64,000 bases of DNA from Vibrio aerogenes (GCF_024346755.1 NZ_AP024861.1:620001-684000), one strand, 5' to 3'; numbered from the stretch's first letter, positions 8,649 to 18,123 are shown. Made by a program: numbers and translations. Notes: generated by a model from the letters alone, not told the origin.

Positions 8649-9455
8649 ATGAAGTCAGATAAAATCATGCACCGGATGCAGGGAAACTACCGGGCCTACC
8701 GTTTTCCGCCAATGGCTCAGCCACTCAAATTGCCGGGCGAGTTGCCGGAATCTGATGACCAGTGGTTTGATGAACAGGCCGCGTTACAGGAAAAGCTTGA
8801 GGCTGGATTTCAGCAAGGTGTTCAGCAAGGTTATGATGACGGTTTGGTTCAGGGCGTTGAGCAGGGAAAACAGCAAGGGCTTCTGGAAGGGCAAAAAGAG
8901 GGATTTCAGCGTGGGTTTGTGTCCGGAGAGCAATCCGGCAAGCAGACGTTTATGGAAGCCGCCAAACCCGTTCATGATATTTATCAGACGCTTTCCCGCT
9001 GGCTTGAAGAGCGTGAACAACAGCAGCGTCATATCATTTGTGAACTGGTACAAAAGGTTGCCCAGCAGGTGATTCGTGCAGAACTGACTCTGATGCCACA
9101 ACAGATATTGTCTTTAGTGGATGAAACGCTGGAAGCCATGCCCGGAAAATCTGAATCGGTGACCGTTCATCTGAATCCTCAGGATTTAGAGCGGATAAAA
9201 CAGATTAATGCTGATTTACCGGAGGTATGGAAGCTGGTTGCTAATCCTGAATTACCGGCAGGCGGCTGCCAGCTGGTGACTGAAGATGCCGAAGCCGATG
9301 CAAGCTGTGATTCCCGTCTTCAGGCATGCATGGATAATGTGAAACAGCATATGCTGGAAGAAATTGCGGTTTTGCCTGAGGTGACGGAAGGTGATCACAG
9401 CGCTGAGCCCGGGATCCAGCAGGCTTCTCAGGTAGCGGAAGAGGCGGCTGAATGA
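8649..9455 (+). CDS. fliH: FliH, lateral flagellar export ATPase regulator
   Basis: FliH (268 residues) binds the ATPase FliI and docks it at FliN. A striking run of glycines every four residues (GxxxG pattern: FQQGVQQGYDDGLVQGVEQG and onward to residue ~100) forms the N-terminal half; such repeats are known in FliH and are thought to mediate helix packing. A coiled-coil-like middle (EEREQQQRHIICELVQKVAQ) and a globular FliI-binding C-terminal domain follow. It lies three bases after fliG and overlaps fliI by four (ATGA). Confidence 0.92.
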   Translation: MKSDKIMHRMQGNYRAYRFPPMAQPLKLPGELPESDDQWFDEQAALQEKLEAGFQQGVQQGYDDGLVQGVEQGKQQGLLEGQKEGFQRGFVSGEQSGKQTFMEAAKPVHDIYQTLSRWLEEREQQQRHIICELVQKVAQQVIRAELTLMPQQILSLVDETLEAMPGKSESVTVHLNPQDLERIKQINADLPEVWKLVANPELPAGGCQLVTEDAEADASCDSRLQACMDNVKQHMLEEIAVLPEVTEGDHSAEPGIQQASQVAEEAAE

Positions 9456-10815
9456 GTCATTCACGGGCCCAGATCTTACTGTCTGAACGTCTGAATGAAG
9501 CGATTGCTTCACTGGATTCGGTTCCGGTTGCACGGGTGACAGGCCGTTTAGTGAAAGTGAATGGCCTGATGATGCAGGCAGTAGGATGCCGGTTCAGACT
9601 CGAGCAACGTTGTCTGGTTGAAACGGCAGAAGGGACGATGATCGAAGCTCAGGTGGTTGGTTTTGATCACAATGTGGCTTATCTGATGCCGATACGTCGT
9701 TTGGGGGGGGGCTTTTCGCGGGTGCGAAGGTTGTTCCGCTTGACGGAGACAGTACCGTTCATATCAGCCATCAGTGGCTGGGACGGGTCGTGAATGGTTT
9801 GGGTGAAGTGTTGGATGATGGCCCGGCTTTGAAAGGCGGAGAAAGAGTTTCTCTGGAAGCCAGACAGATCAACCCGCTGAAACGTCGTCCGGTCGATACA
9901 CCGCTTGATGTCGGTGTAAGAACGATTAATGGTTTACTGACAATTGGTAAGGGGCAGCGGATTGGCCTGATGGCCGGGAGTGGTGTCGGAAAAAGTGTCC
10001 TGCTTGGCATGTTAACCAAAAATACCCAGGCGGATGTGATTGTTGTCGGATTAATTGGTGAGCGGGGGCGGGAAGTCCGGGAATTTATTGAGCGGAACCT
10101 GACCCCTGAAGCCCGCCGGAAAGCGATTATTATTGCGGCTCCGGCAGATGAGTCTCCGCTCATGCGTCTTCGGGCGACGTTATTGTGCCACCGGGTCGCA
10201 GAATATTTTCGTGATCAAAGTAATGATGTGCTGCTTTTAATGGATTCTCTGACCCGCTATGCGATGGCTCAGCGTGAAATTGCTTTGGCGTTGGGAGAAC
10301 CCCCGGCAACCCGTGGCTATCCGCCTTCAGTGTTCGGTATTTTACCTCAGTTACTTGAACGGGCCGGCAATAGTGAAAATCCTGACGGAAGTCTAACCGC
10401 GATTTATACCGTTCTGGCCGAAGGTGATGATCAACAGGATCCGGTGGTTGACTCTGCACGGGCGATTCTCGATGGACATGTGGTGCTTTCACGGCAGTTA
10501 GCTGAGCAGGGACACTATCCTGCTATTGATTTAAATGCTTCTATCAGTCGTTGTATGACCGCTTGTTCGCATCCTTCCCATGTGATGGTGGCGAATCAGT
10601 TCCGCCATTTCTACGCTAATTATCTTCAGGTAAAGGAGTTGTTGCCACTTGGTGGATATCAGCCAGGTCAGGATCCGGAGCTGGATCAGGCTGTCGCGAT
10701 GTATCCGGGACTCAAAGCCTATTTACAGCAGTCAGCCGGTGAAACAATCAGCTATCAGGATAGTCTGACAGAATTAGCGACCCTGTTTCAGGGAAATGAA
10801 GCCGGAGCAGTCTGA
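9452..10815 (+). pseudogene. fliI: FliI, lateral flagellar export ATPase, frameshifted at a G9 tract
   Basis: FliI is the hexameric ATPase of flagellar export. The gene is read in two frames. The first frame (9452-9793) encodes the N-terminal ~85 residues to MPIRRLGG, then shifts at nine G (9703-9711) into unrelated residues and a stop. The second frame carries the rest: directly after the G run it reads LFAGAKVVPLDGD, then the P-loop AGSGVGKS, the Walker B region DVLLLMDSLTRYAMAQREIA and a complete C-terminus. Ten (or seven) G would restore one protein of about 454 residues. This could be phase variation, a true mutation or a homopolymer read error. It overlaps fliH by four bases and fliJ by one. 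Confidence 0.9.
9703..9711 (+). repeat. Poly-G tract (nine G) inside fliI
   Basis: Nine consecutive G lie in the coding part of fliI exactly where the reading frame breaks. Long G runs slip readily in replication, so a tract alternating between nine and ten G would switch FliI off and on. No other G run of this length was noticed in the window. Confidence 0.95.
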
Positions 10816-11258
10816 TGGATGACTCGAAACTCAGGGCAGTTGGCAGGTTACAACAAGTCGAAGAAAAGCTGCGGGATCGGCTCGGGCAGCAGTTGGATGT
10901 GATGCGCCAGCGGCAACAAAATATGCAGGAACAGCTCGAACAGCTGGCAGATTTGAAGTCTCATTCCGGTCAGTCTGCACGTCGTGTTCCCTTATTAAAC
11001 AGCGCATTACTGATGAATCTGAACCGGGTTGATCAGATGCTGCAAAAGATGCTGAGCCACCATCAGCAGGAAGAAGCGTTGATGGAGGCTGAATGCCACT
11101 CAGTACAAAAAGTACTGGCGCATAAACATGCCCGGGTAAAGGGGCTGGAGCAGGCGCTGGAGCGATGGCGTGCCCGGCAAAACTATGAAAAAGCAAGGAA
11201 GGAGCAAAAACTGGTAGAAGACATGATTAATGCCCGCTGCCGGAAACGTGATCCCTGA
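10815..11258 (+). CDS. fliJ: FliJ, lateral flagellar export chaperone/stalk protein
   Basis: This 147-residue, highly charged, Gln-rich protein is predicted to be almost all helical coiled coil (LQQVEEKLRDRLGQQLDVMR and following), matching FliJ, which sits in the centre of the FliI hexamer and links it to FlhA. Its ATG shares one base with the fliI stop (TGATG). It is the last gene of the rightward operon. FliJ is weakly conserved in sequence, so position after fliI is the main evidence. Confidence 0.82.
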   Translation: MDDSKLRAVGRLQQVEEKLRDRLGQQLDVMRQRQQNMQEQLEQLADLKSHSGQSARRVPLLNSALLMNLNRVDQMLQKMLSHHQQEEALMEAECHSVQKVLAHKHARVKGLEQALERWRARQNYEKARKEQKLVEDMINARCRKRDP

Positions 11259-11682
11259 GATGATCAGTGCCCTTGATATATTGCTGAGGGGCTCGCACGG
11301 TGCTCTGGACAATTATCAGCAATCAGAGCTTCGCATCATAAAAAATTCATTCACTCACGTTGTTCAACAGACCCTAATCACGGCAAAATTGTCATAGAAA
11401 ATTGAAATAAACTGACTGTTTATGCACTGGTCGGACCGTTTGTTTTATATATATTTTGCAATATCTTTTGTGATAAATGACAAAAAAACATATGCGACTT
11501 GTGATACTGCTCTGGAATGTTGTAAAAAATACTTGATAACCTTGGTGGTGAATATTTAATCATATCATAATTATTCTAAGCATATAAATTCATTCATTTT
11601 TGAATTTTATTTTGTGTTGACTAAATAAATTAAGAGGGTTTTCTGGTTATCTGTTGATACAGGTGCCAGATCATAATAAATA
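11259..11682. other. AT-rich gap after fliJ
   Basis: This 424 bp stretch contains no convincing gene. A weak hairpin (GCCCTT at 11268 with GAGGGGC near 11286) just after fliJ could end the flagellar operon but lacks a T run. The rest is strongly A+T rich and presumably contains the promoter of the small gene that follows; I could not pick out a good -35/-10 pair. Confidence 0.4.
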
Positions 11683-12021
11683 ATGATGCAATTTAGCTTT
11701 AACAACGGGCTTTATAAAGCGAACCATATTGCAGGGCGTTCGCATAACTTTTTGGCGATTCGGTTATCTGACCTGAAACAGGATACGAAAGTAACGGCAT
11801 TACCTGTACTGCCAAATGAAGAGCTGAGAGTTGGGGCTCTGGATGTGCTTGAGCAAGTCAGGGCCGGATTATCACTGATTAATCAGGAAGCCGGGAAAAA
11901 CTACTATATTTCAGAAATCCAGTATGTTCCCTCCGATACATACTCTCCGGATATTTATCAAAAGCTGGCTATAGAATTGTTGCACAGAATTCATTTAGGT
12001 GCGGTGTTTACCACGCCCTGA
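11683..12021 (+). CDS. Hypothetical protein, 112 residues
   Basis: I do not recognise this protein. It is soluble-looking with no signal peptide or membrane helix. Its composition is that of a real gene (LDVLEQVRAGLSLINQEAGK; a C-terminal helix IYQKLAIELLHRIHLGAVF). It stands alone between the lateral flagellar cluster and the yggU operon, with a hairpin terminator 50 bp downstream. The start is doubtful: two ATGs are adjacent (11683, 11686) and neither has a clear ribosome site. Whether it belongs functionally with the flagellum is unknown. Confidence 0.6.
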   Translation: MMQFSFNNGLYKANHIAGRSHNFLAIRLSDLKQDTKVTALPVLPNEELRVGALDVLEQVRAGLSLINQEAGKNYYISEIQYVPSDTYSPDIYQKLAIELLHRIHLGAVFTTP

Positions 12022-12070
12022 ACTTCTGATCAGAAAATAAGTGGAATTGGTATTACCCGGATGTCAATCA

Positions 12071-12094
12071 ACCCCGTACTTTACATACGGGGTT
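12071..12094. terminator. Hairpin terminator between convergent genes
   Basis: Arms ACCCCGTA (12071-12078) and TACGGGGT (12086-12093) enclose a 7-base loop. The following T run is short on both strands. Its place between two convergent genes suggests it serves both. Confidence 0.6.
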
Positions 12095-12118
12095 TGTCAT
12101 TAATGTTGGGCGGGGTGG

Positions 12119-12409
12119 TTATGATATCAGTGCCTGAAAAGCAGCAGGTATTTCCCCCGGAGACTGGATTCTGACCTGCTTATGTCTGCCCAGTTCTCCT
12201 TTCTCTATTTCAACCCGGCTTTTCGCTACTTTGAACTGTTTCGCCAGATATCTGGTCAGATGTGCATTAGCCTTACCGTCAACCGGCGGCGCTGTAATCG
12301 CAATTTTGACTTCTTCTCCATGAATACCAACCACATTATCCCGGCTGGCTTTCGGCTGAATATATAAATTCAGCACCACATCATCGCCATCTTTGCGAAT
12401 TGCATTCAT
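12119..12409 (-). CDS. yggU: YggU family protein (DUF167)
   Basis: This 96-residue protein matches the YggU/UPF0235 family of small alpha/beta proteins of unknown function: [20 protein letters not shown] and the signature [20 protein letters not shown]. Its ATG shares one base with the yggT stop (TAATG). In enterics and vibrios yggU normally follows yggT, as here, and is followed by rdgB and hemW; those are replaced in this window by the flagellar cluster. Confidence 0.92.
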   Translation of the reverse strand: MNAIRKDGDDVVLNLYIQPKASRDNVVGIHGEEVKIAITAPPVDGKANAHLTRYLAKQFKVAKSRVEIEKGELGRHKQVRIQSPGEIPAAFQALIS

Positions 12410-12963
12410 TACAGCTGACCCCAGATTGGGCCAATCAAATTCCCTATCAGAATATTGACAAACTGCAGCAGGATAAATAAAACCAGAACGCTCAGGTCGA
12501 TGCCTCCCAGATCAGGCAGGATGCGGCGAATCGGTGCCAGAAATGGTTCTGTAATTTGCATAAAGACATATTCAACCGGACTGCGTCCCTGACTGACCCA
12601 GCTCATGATCGCCCTGATCAGCAGCACCCAGAACAGAAGTCCGCCGGCAGCTTTGATCAGAGCCAGCAAACTGATGTAAAAGTAGTATGGCTGGAAACTA
12701 AATGAACCAGTCGCGACAAAGACCAGCAGGACAAATTTCAGGATGCATAACACATAGGCAAACAGAACTGTTGCCAAATCGATGCTCCCAATAGATGGAA
12801 TCATGCGGCGTAACGGGGCAACGACAGGCTGTGTTGCTTTAACAACAAACTGTGAAAACGGGTTATAAAAATCAGCGCGCGCGGCCTGAAGCCAGATGCG
12901 CATAATAACAGCCATGATATACAGGTTAAACAGGGTAGAGATGAGAAAACTAATCGCATTCAT
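12409..12963 (-). CDS. yggT: YggT family membrane protein
   Basis: The 184-residue protein contains two tandem YggT repeats. Each has a membrane helix pair and a PxRRxxP motif: [20 protein letters not shown] near residue 50 and [20 protein letters not shown] near residue 140. About four to five membrane helices are predicted. The role is unclear; family members have been linked to osmotic tolerance. It follows proC closely and is coupled to yggU, the conserved order. Confidence 0.93.
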   Translation of the reverse strand: MNAISFLISTLFNLYIMAVIMRIWLQAARADFYNPFSQFVVKATQPVVAPLRRMIPSIGSIDLATVLFAYVLCILKFVLLVFVATGSFSFQPYYFYISLLALIKAAGGLLFWVLLIRAIMSWVSQGRSPVEYVFMQITEPFLAPIRRILPDLGGIDLSVLVLFILLQFVNILIGNLIGPIWGQL

Positions 12964-13009
12964 AAATGGCCCTTACTCTGACTGAATGACGCTTTCTGAA
13001 AGCGTTTGT

Positions 13010-13831
13010 TTAAAATAATTTTTCCATTTCTTCAGCGCGGCTGACTGCTGCTTGCATTGCTTTAGCCACAATTTCTGATAAATGATGTTCATTGAATGTT
13101 CTGATGGCTTCTGCCGTCGTACCGCCCTTTGAGGTGACCTGTTCCCGAAGAACAGAAAGCTCTGTATCACTGTTGACTTTGACCATCTCAGCGGCACCAA
13201 TTGCTGTCTGCTGAACCAGCAGGCGAGCGGTGTCCTGATCAAATCCCTGAGCCATCGCTTCTTTTTGGATAGCTTCCATGAACAGGAAAAAATAGGCTGG
13301 TGCACTGCCTGCCGCGGCAATAATAGCATTGATTTGTGCTTCATGCTGAACCCAGCATATTTCACCAGTCGCCTGAAAAAGTTGGGTCGCAAATGTTTTG
13401 TCGTTAGCGCTGACCTGACAGGTCGCAAATAATCCACTCATGCCCCGGTTAATCAGGCTTGGGGTATTTGGCATCACTCTGATCAGATTCAGTTCAGGCT
13501 GTTTCAGCATTTCACTGATTCGGTTGCAGTTGACACCAGCAGCAACTGAAATCAACAGTTTATCTGCTAAATCAACCGATTTAAGTTGTTCGCAGACGGT
13601 TTCAAGCAACTGAGGTTTGACTGACAGAATAATGACTTCAGCCTGTTCCGCCGCCACCTGGTTATCATTTGATGTGTTGATTCCATATGTGTCAGCTAAA
13701 GGAATCAGGCGTTGATTTCCCGGTGCTGTTGCTGTGATTGCATTCGCCGGATAGTCACTGCTAATCAGACCGGCAATGATGGCTTTCGCCATATTTCCGG
13801 CACCGATAAAAGCAATTTTTCTGTGTTCCAT
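13010..13831 (-). CDS. proC: Pyrroline-5-carboxylate reductase ProC
   Basis: ProC reduces pyrroline-5-carboxylate to proline with NAD(P)H, the last step of proline synthesis. The ATG at 13829-13831 is chosen because AAGGA lies seven bases upstream; the frame is open further up but without a start site. The 273-residue protein begins with the Rossmann motif IAFIGAGNMAKAIIAGL. The C-terminal dimer domain carries the signature LREQVTSKGGTTAEAIRTF. It sits between yggS and yggT as in related genomes. Confidence 0.96.
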   Translation of the reverse strand: MEHRKIAFIGAGNMAKAIIAGLISSDYPANAITATAPGNQRLIPLADTYGINTSNDNQVAAEQAEVIILSVKPQLLETVCEQLKSVDLADKLLISVAAGVNCNRISEMLKQPELNLIRVMPNTPSLINRGMSGLFATCQVSANDKTFATQLFQATGEICWVQHEAQINAIIAAAGSAPAYFFLFMEAIQKEAMAQGFDQDTARLLVQQTAIGAAEMVKVNSDTELSVLREQVTSKGGTTAEAIRTFNEHHLSEIVAKAMQAAVSRAEEMEKLF

Positions 13832-13917
13832 GAAAATTCCTTTATCTGTGTTGTCTTTGTATTTGACTGTGGTTATCAATGATAGTGTTCATCGCCTGTG
13901 GCTTTTGAACACGGATA

Positions 13918-14619
13918 TCACTTGCTGTAATTACGCGCCCCGAAAATTGCTGTACCTATTCTGACGATGGTACTTCCTGCTTCTATCGCCGCTTCCATAT
14001 CACCGGTCATCCCCATCGAGAGTGTATCGGCAGACGGATACTCAGCCTGTAGTGTCTTTTGCAAAGCTGCCAGCTTTTGAAATGCTGCTAACTGCGAATT
14101 GTAGTCAGAGACATTTTCCGGAATAGACATCAGGCCTCTTAGTGTGAGGTTCGGCAATGTAGATATCTGCCGGGCAAGTGCGGCGATTTCATGCTCGTTC
14201 ACACCTGATTTAGAGACTTCACTGCTGGTATTTACCTGAATCAGTACCTGTAGGGGTGGCAGGCTTTCAGGCCGCTGATCATTGAGTCTTTGTGCTATTT
14301 TTGCACGATCAACGGTATGAACCCATGAAAAATGCTCAGCAACCGGACGGGTTTTGTTGGATTGTATCGGGCCGATAAAATGCCACTCGAGTGCACTTTG
14401 CGGGTAATGACTGGCAAAATACTGTACTTTGTCAGTGCCTTCCTGCACATAATTTTCACCAAAGGCGTGCTGCCCTGCTTCCATGGCTTCAATAATGGCT
14501 TCAACGGGCTTGGTTTTGCTGACCGCCAGCAGAAGCACATGGTCTGTTCTTGCGTATTTTTCCCTCGCCTGATTTATTCGTGCCTGTAGCGTCAGGATAT
14601 TGTCTTTGATTGTATTCAT
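13918..14619 (-). CDS. yggS: YggS, pyridoxal-phosphate homeostasis protein
   Basis: YggS (233 residues from the ATG at 14617-14619) is a fold-type III PLP-binding protein that buffers cellular PLP rather than catalysing a reaction. The PLP-lysine region LLAVSKTKP is near residue 35, and the phosphate-binding end SMGMTGDMEAAIEAGSTIVR is clear. An upstream in-frame ATG at 14643 is less likely; neither start has a strong ribosome site. Next to it in most relatives stand pilT and pilU; here ruvX follows directly. Confidence 0.95.
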   Translation of the reverse strand: MNTIKDNILTLQARINQAREKYARTDHVLLLAVSKTKPVEAIIEAMEAGQHAFGENYVQEGTDKVQYFASHYPQSALEWHFIGPIQSNKTRPVAEHFSWVHTVDRAKIAQRLNDQRPESLPPLQVLIQVNTSSEVSKSGVNEHEIAALARQISTLPNLTLRGLMSIPENVSDYNSQLAAFQKLAALQKTLQAEYPSADTLSMGMTGDMEAAIEAGSTIVRIGTAIFGARNYSK

Positions 14620-14691
14620 GATGATGTGATTGTCTGATGTCATTACCGGGTCAGTTTGTCATGTCTGGCGGGTTGAATTCAAGGGTGTGTC

Positions 14692-15108
14692 TCAGTGATA
14701 TTCAAACCAGCTTTGGAGAATCACGACTGCCGATTGACAGTCAACATGACCTTTTTTCAGAGCACGGTAGCCGCCTTGCTCAAAAATAGTTGCTCTGGCT
14801 TCTGTTGTGGAGAGCCTTTCATCATGGAGTTCTACCTGAAGACCGAAACGCCCGTGTAAACGATTAGCAAATTTTCTGGCTTTTGGTGTGATGGTTTCGA
14901 GATCTTCTCCGTATAGGTCGGTCGGTAAACCCACAACTAACAGATCCGGCTGCCACTCTTTGATCTGTTTTTCAATATCATCCCAGTTGGGAATGCCGTC
15001 TTTGGCCTGGAATGCCTTTAATGGGGACGCGGTGGCGGTTATTTCCTGCCCGATGGCACTGCCGATACTTTTAGTACCAAAATCAAAGGCCATAATCGTT
15101 TTAGACAT
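14692..15108 (-). CDS. ruvX: RuvX/YqgF, putative pre-16S rRNA nuclease (Holliday junction resolvase fold)
   Basis: The 138-residue protein has the RNase H-like YqgF fold: [15 protein letters not shown] at the N-terminus with the catalytic Asp, the motif [15 protein letters not shown] in the middle, [11 protein letters not shown], and [16 protein letters not shown] at the end. The family matures the 5' end of 16S r[14 protein letters not shown] at 15108 is taken as the start. It is nine codons-plus-gap downstream of yqgE, the conserved order. Confidence 0.94.
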   Translation of the reverse strand: MSKTIMAFDFGTKSIGSAIGQEITATASPLKAFQAKDGIPNWDDIEKQIKEWQPDLLVVGLPTDLYGEDLETITPKARKFANRLHGRFGLQVELHDERLSTTEARATIFEQGGYRALKKGHVDCQSAVVILQSWFEYH

Positions 15109-15140
15109 AAGTTCCACTCAATCTGTACTGATGAATATAG

Positions 15141-15704
15141 TCAGGCATGACCGGCATTTGCAGATAATTGTGCCGGAGAAATACCCAGTTTTTTTAATGC
15201 TTTGTTCCATTTTTCATGGATAGGCGTATCAAAAATAACGTCCGGGTCGGCTTCGATCGTGAGCCATGAGTTTTCTGCGAGCTCTGTTTCCAGTTGTCCG
15301 GCTTCCCAGCCGGAATATCCCAGTGCAACAATATATTTGCTTGGTTCTGCTGAAGTGCCAAGCACCGCCAGAATATCTTTTGAAGTCGTCACGGCCAAAT
15401 CGTCAGTCATTTTTACACTTGATTCATAGTAATCTCCGGGACGGTGGAGAATAAAACCCCGGTCAGATGCCACCGGACCACCATTGAAGACAGGTTTTTG
15501 TAGACTCTGTGTTTGATCCTGAGGATACGCCGGTTCGACATCGACCTGTTTTAGCATGCCTTCTACAGTGATATCTATCGGGGCATTGATCATCAGCCCC
15601 ATCGCACCCGATTCGTTATGCTCACATACATAGATGACGCTATGACTGAAGTAGGGATCATTTAATCCGGGCATAGCAACAAGAAAGTGATTGGCTAAAT
15701 TCAT
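15141..15704 (-). CDS. yqgE: YqgE, UPF0301 family protein
   Basis: UPF0301/DUF179 proteins have no settled function. This one (187 residues) begins [20 protein letters not shown], the family hallmark, and continues with [20 protein letters not shown] and [13 protein letters not shown]. The ATG at 15702-15704 has AAAGGTGA seven bases upstream, which settles the start over the open frame that extends into gshB. The order gshB-yqgE-ruvX is widely conserved. Confidence 0.94.
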   Translation of the reverse strand: MNLANHFLVAMPGLNDPYFSHSVIYVCEHNESGAMGLMINAPIDITVEGMLKQVDVEPAYPQDQTQSLQKPVFNGGPVASDRGFILHRPGDYYESSVKMTDDLAVTTSKDILAVLGTSAEPSKYIVALGYSGWEAGQLETELAENSWLTIEADPDVIFDTPIHEKWNKALKKLGISPAQLSANAGHA

Positions 15705-15735
15705 GCGATTCACCTTTAAAGGTGAGGGAATTCCC

Positions 15736-16692
15736 TCACATTGCAAGTGCTTTGATACGGCGTTCAATGGCATCCATTAATTTACCGGTAATGGAGATAT
15801 CAAAAGCAGCTTCGATTTCTTTAACACAAGTCGGGCTGGTGACGTTAATTTCGGTTAATTTATCACCGATAACATCCAGTCCGACAAAAATAAGTCCTTT
15901 TTCTTTCAGAACCGGCGCAACAGCCTGAGCAATTTTCAGATCTGTTTCACTTAACGGACGCGCTTCTCCGGTGCCTCCGGCAGCCAGATTACCACGGGTT
16001 TCTCCCTTGGGGGGAATCCGGGCCAGACAATATGGCATGGGTTCACCATCCACGATCAAAATCCGTTTATCACCATTACTGATATCGGGAACAAAAGATT
16101 GCACCATACAGTAGTTTTGTCCGTGATTGGTCAGGGTTTCAATGATCACAGATAAGTTTGGATCATTTGCCTGAACACGGAAAATTGATGCGCCACCCAT
16201 CCCATCAAGTGGTTTGAGAATGATATCCTGATGTTGATCCCGAAATGATTTAATTTTTTCAGCTTTACGGGTCACGAGTGTATTGGGTGTCAGTTCCGGG
16301 AACCATGCAGTAAACAGTTTTTCGTTACAATCCCGCAGACTTTGAGGTTTATTAAGGATCAAAGCGCCGTCATCTTCTGCTTTTTCAAGAATATATGTCG
16401 CATAGATATATTCGGTATCAAACGGTGGGTCTTTGCGCATAATGACTGCATCGAGACTGGCAAGTTCAATCGTTTGTGTCGAAAGAATATCGAACCAGTG
16501 ATCCGGATTATCATGCAGACGGACAATTTGTGTATCGGCAACAGCAACACCTTGTTCAAGATGTAATCCATCCATTTGGATGTAGTGAATTTCATAACCA
16601 CGACGCTGTGCTTCCAGCATCATTGCAAAGCTTGTATCTTTTTTGATATTGATAGACTCGATTGGATCCATCACAACGCCTAGTTTTATCAT
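15736..16692 (-). CDS. gshB: Glutathione synthetase
   Basis: GshB ligates glycine to gamma-glutamylcysteine using ATP, completing glutathione. The 318-residue protein has the ATP-grasp arrangement: N-terminal [19 protein letters not shown], the substrate loop [17 protein letters not shown], the ATP-binding segment [14 protein letters not shown], and the Mg-binding end [19 protein letters not shown]. It follows rsmE by 12 bp and precedes yqgE, as in relatives. Confidence 0.97.
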   Translation of the reverse strand: MIKLGVVMDPIESINIKKDTSFAMMLEAQRRGYEIHYIQMDGLHLEQGVAVADTQIVRLHDNPDHWFDILSTQTIELASLDAVIMRKDPPFDTEYIYATYILEKAEDDGALILNKPQSLRDCNEKLFTAWFPELTPNTLVTRKAEKIKSFRDQHQDIILKPLDGMGGASIFRVQANDPNLSVIIETLTNHGQNYCMVQSFVPDISNGDKRILIVDGEPMPYCLARIPPKGETRGNLAAGGTGEARPLSETDLKIAQAVAPVLKEKGLIFVGLDVIGDKLTEINVTSPTCVKEIEAAFDISITGKLMDAIERRIKALAM

Positions 16693-16704
16693 TCTCTTTC
16701 TCCG

Positions 16705-17436
16705 TTAACCCAGATCGCCGAAGCGAACCTGAAGTGCGGCAATTGCCGTTAATGCTGTTGTTTCTGTACGCAGGACTCTTGGTCCCAGTATAATTTCCTG
16801 AAACTGGTGTGTCCGGGTCATCTGTATTTCTTCTGCAGTTAACCCGCCTTCCGGACCAATCAGCAACCTGATGTTTTTGACGGGTTCCGGCAGTGTATTA
16901 ATCGAAAAAGCAGCTCTGGGATGTAAATTGAGTTTCAATGCGTCTGTTTTTTCAGAGCACCATGTCTCTAAAGCCATCACGGGTCTGATTTCAGGGACAA
17001 TATTTCTGCCGCATTGCTCGCAGGCACCAATCGCAATTTTTTGCCATTGATTCAGTTTTTTCTCAAAACGTTTTTGATCCAGTTTGACGCCACACCGTTC
17101 CGACAATAACGGTGTTATTGTATTTACACCCAGCTCGACTGACTTTTGAATGGTGAATTCCATTTTATCCCCTCTGGAAATGACTTGCCCTAAATGCAGA
17201 TCCAGCGGCGATTCACAATCATTTTTTTCAGCGGAAAGAATTGTTGCAGTGACTGATTTTTTACTGACTTCTGTCAGCGTTGCCGGGAATTCAAAACCAC
17301 TGCCATCAAATAACAGGATTTCCTGACCTTCCTGCATCCGCAGTACCCGCCCTATATGGCCGGATGCATCTTCGCTCAGAGCTATCTGAAGAGAAGGCTG
17401 AAGAAGCCCGGGATGATAAATTCGGGGAATTCGCAT
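16705..17436 (-). CDS. rsmE: 16S rRNA m3U1498 methyltransferase RsmE
   Basis: RsmE methylates U1498 of 16S rRNA using SAM, a SPOUT-fold (knotted) enzyme. The start [12 protein letters not shown] (ATG at 17434-17436, with a GGAAAAA-like upstream region) gives 243 residues, the normal length. The PUA-like N-terminus is followed by the SPOUT core with [14 protein letters not shown] and the C-terminal knot [19 protein letters not shown]. endA, which normally lies between sprT and rsmE, is missing. Confidence 0.95.
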   Translation of the reverse strand: MRIPRIYHPGLLQPSLQIALSEDASGHIGRVLRMQEGQEILLFDGSGFEFPATLTEVSKKSVTATILSAEKNDCESPLDLHLGQVISRGDKMEFTIQKSVELGVNTITPLLSERCGVKLDQKRFEKKLNQWQKIAIGACEQCGRNIVPEIRPVMALETWCSEKTDALKLNLHPRAAFSINTLPEPVKNIRLLIGPEGGLTAEEIQMTRTHQFQEIILGPRVLRTETTALTAIAALQVRFGDLG

Positions 17437-17470
17437 GATTTTTTCCTGACAACCACTATGTGAATGAGTT

Positions 17471-17519
17471 TTATACCCAAACAATCTGAACACTGCACCT
17501 TTAGATTATTTGGGTATAA
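17471..17519. repeat. Long imperfect palindrome between rsmE and sprT
   Basis: Arms of 17 bases (17471-17487 and 17503-17519) pair with a single mismatch: the outer TTATACCCAAA faces TTTGGGTATAA, and inner AATCT faces AGATT, around a 15-base loop. It lacks a T tract and is too far from a stop codon to be an obvious terminator. It could be a small dispersed palindromic element. It lies at the place where endA/dns is found in related species. Confidence 0.75.
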
Positions 17520-17598
17520 ATGGCTCTACTTTATCAGACTAAATGGGCACTGGATGACTAAATTACAAGGTTTTTTGACGACTTTATATTTTCCTCAC

Positions 17599-18123
17599 TT
17601 ATGAAAGTTGCTTCCCGGTGTAAGTCAGCAATTGTTGACAATGGCGACACCGGTACGTTGCCTGTTGTCGTTCTGCTTTATTGTGTCTGCGTATGGTAAG
17701 TGCGTGTGACTGACATCCGCAGCGGTATTCAAATGTTTTTCCGGTAACGGATGTGACATTAAAGTCATGCGTTGTATCGGGGGACAGACCAAACAGGCTG
17801 GTCATGACATGCTGCCACTCTCTGCCATGAGGACGAACCTGACCATATTGAGCAAATGTGAGTAAGTGAGCCACTTCATGTGGGATCACCTGTGTGATGA
17901 ATTCATGCTGATTTTCGCTAAACAGAACCGGATTCAAGCGAATTTCCCACAGCTGAAGGAAGGCTTTACCGGCAGCTTTGCCACGCAATTGATAGCTCAG
18001 TTCAGGCACATGAAAAGATGTTTTATAGTGATGTGAAGCAATGGTGATGCATTGTCTGATTTTATCAACAGCCAGTTGATGTAATTGTGGTGTGATAAGT
18101 GGGGAGATTTGTTTTAAATGCAT
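17599..18123 (-). CDS. sprT: SprT family zinc metalloprotease-like protein
   Basis: The 174-residue protein has the SprT domain with the zinc-binding motif HEVAHLL (about residue 80) and a downstream His (HGREWQHVM), then a C-terminal zinc ribbon (RCGCQSH ... [10 protein letters not shown]). The ATG at 18121-18123 gives the normal length; the open frame upstream begins only with TTG. The family is related to the Spartan protease of DNA-protein crosslink repair, but the bacterial role is not established. It follows metK after a hairpin. Confidence 0.92.
   Translation of the reverse strand: MHLKQISPLITPQLHQLAVDKIRQCITIASHHYKTSFHVPELSYQLRGKAAGKAFLQLWEIRLNPVLFSENQHEFITQVIPHEVAHLLTFAQYGQVRPHGREWQHVMTSLFGLSPDTTHDFNVTSVTGKTFEYRCGCQSHALTIRRHNKAERQQATYRCRHCQQLLTYTGKQLS

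Noticed and set aside
12973..13437. 154-codon frame on the same strand as proC
   Set aside because: It is an out-of-frame reading of proC, which is intact and fully recognisable.
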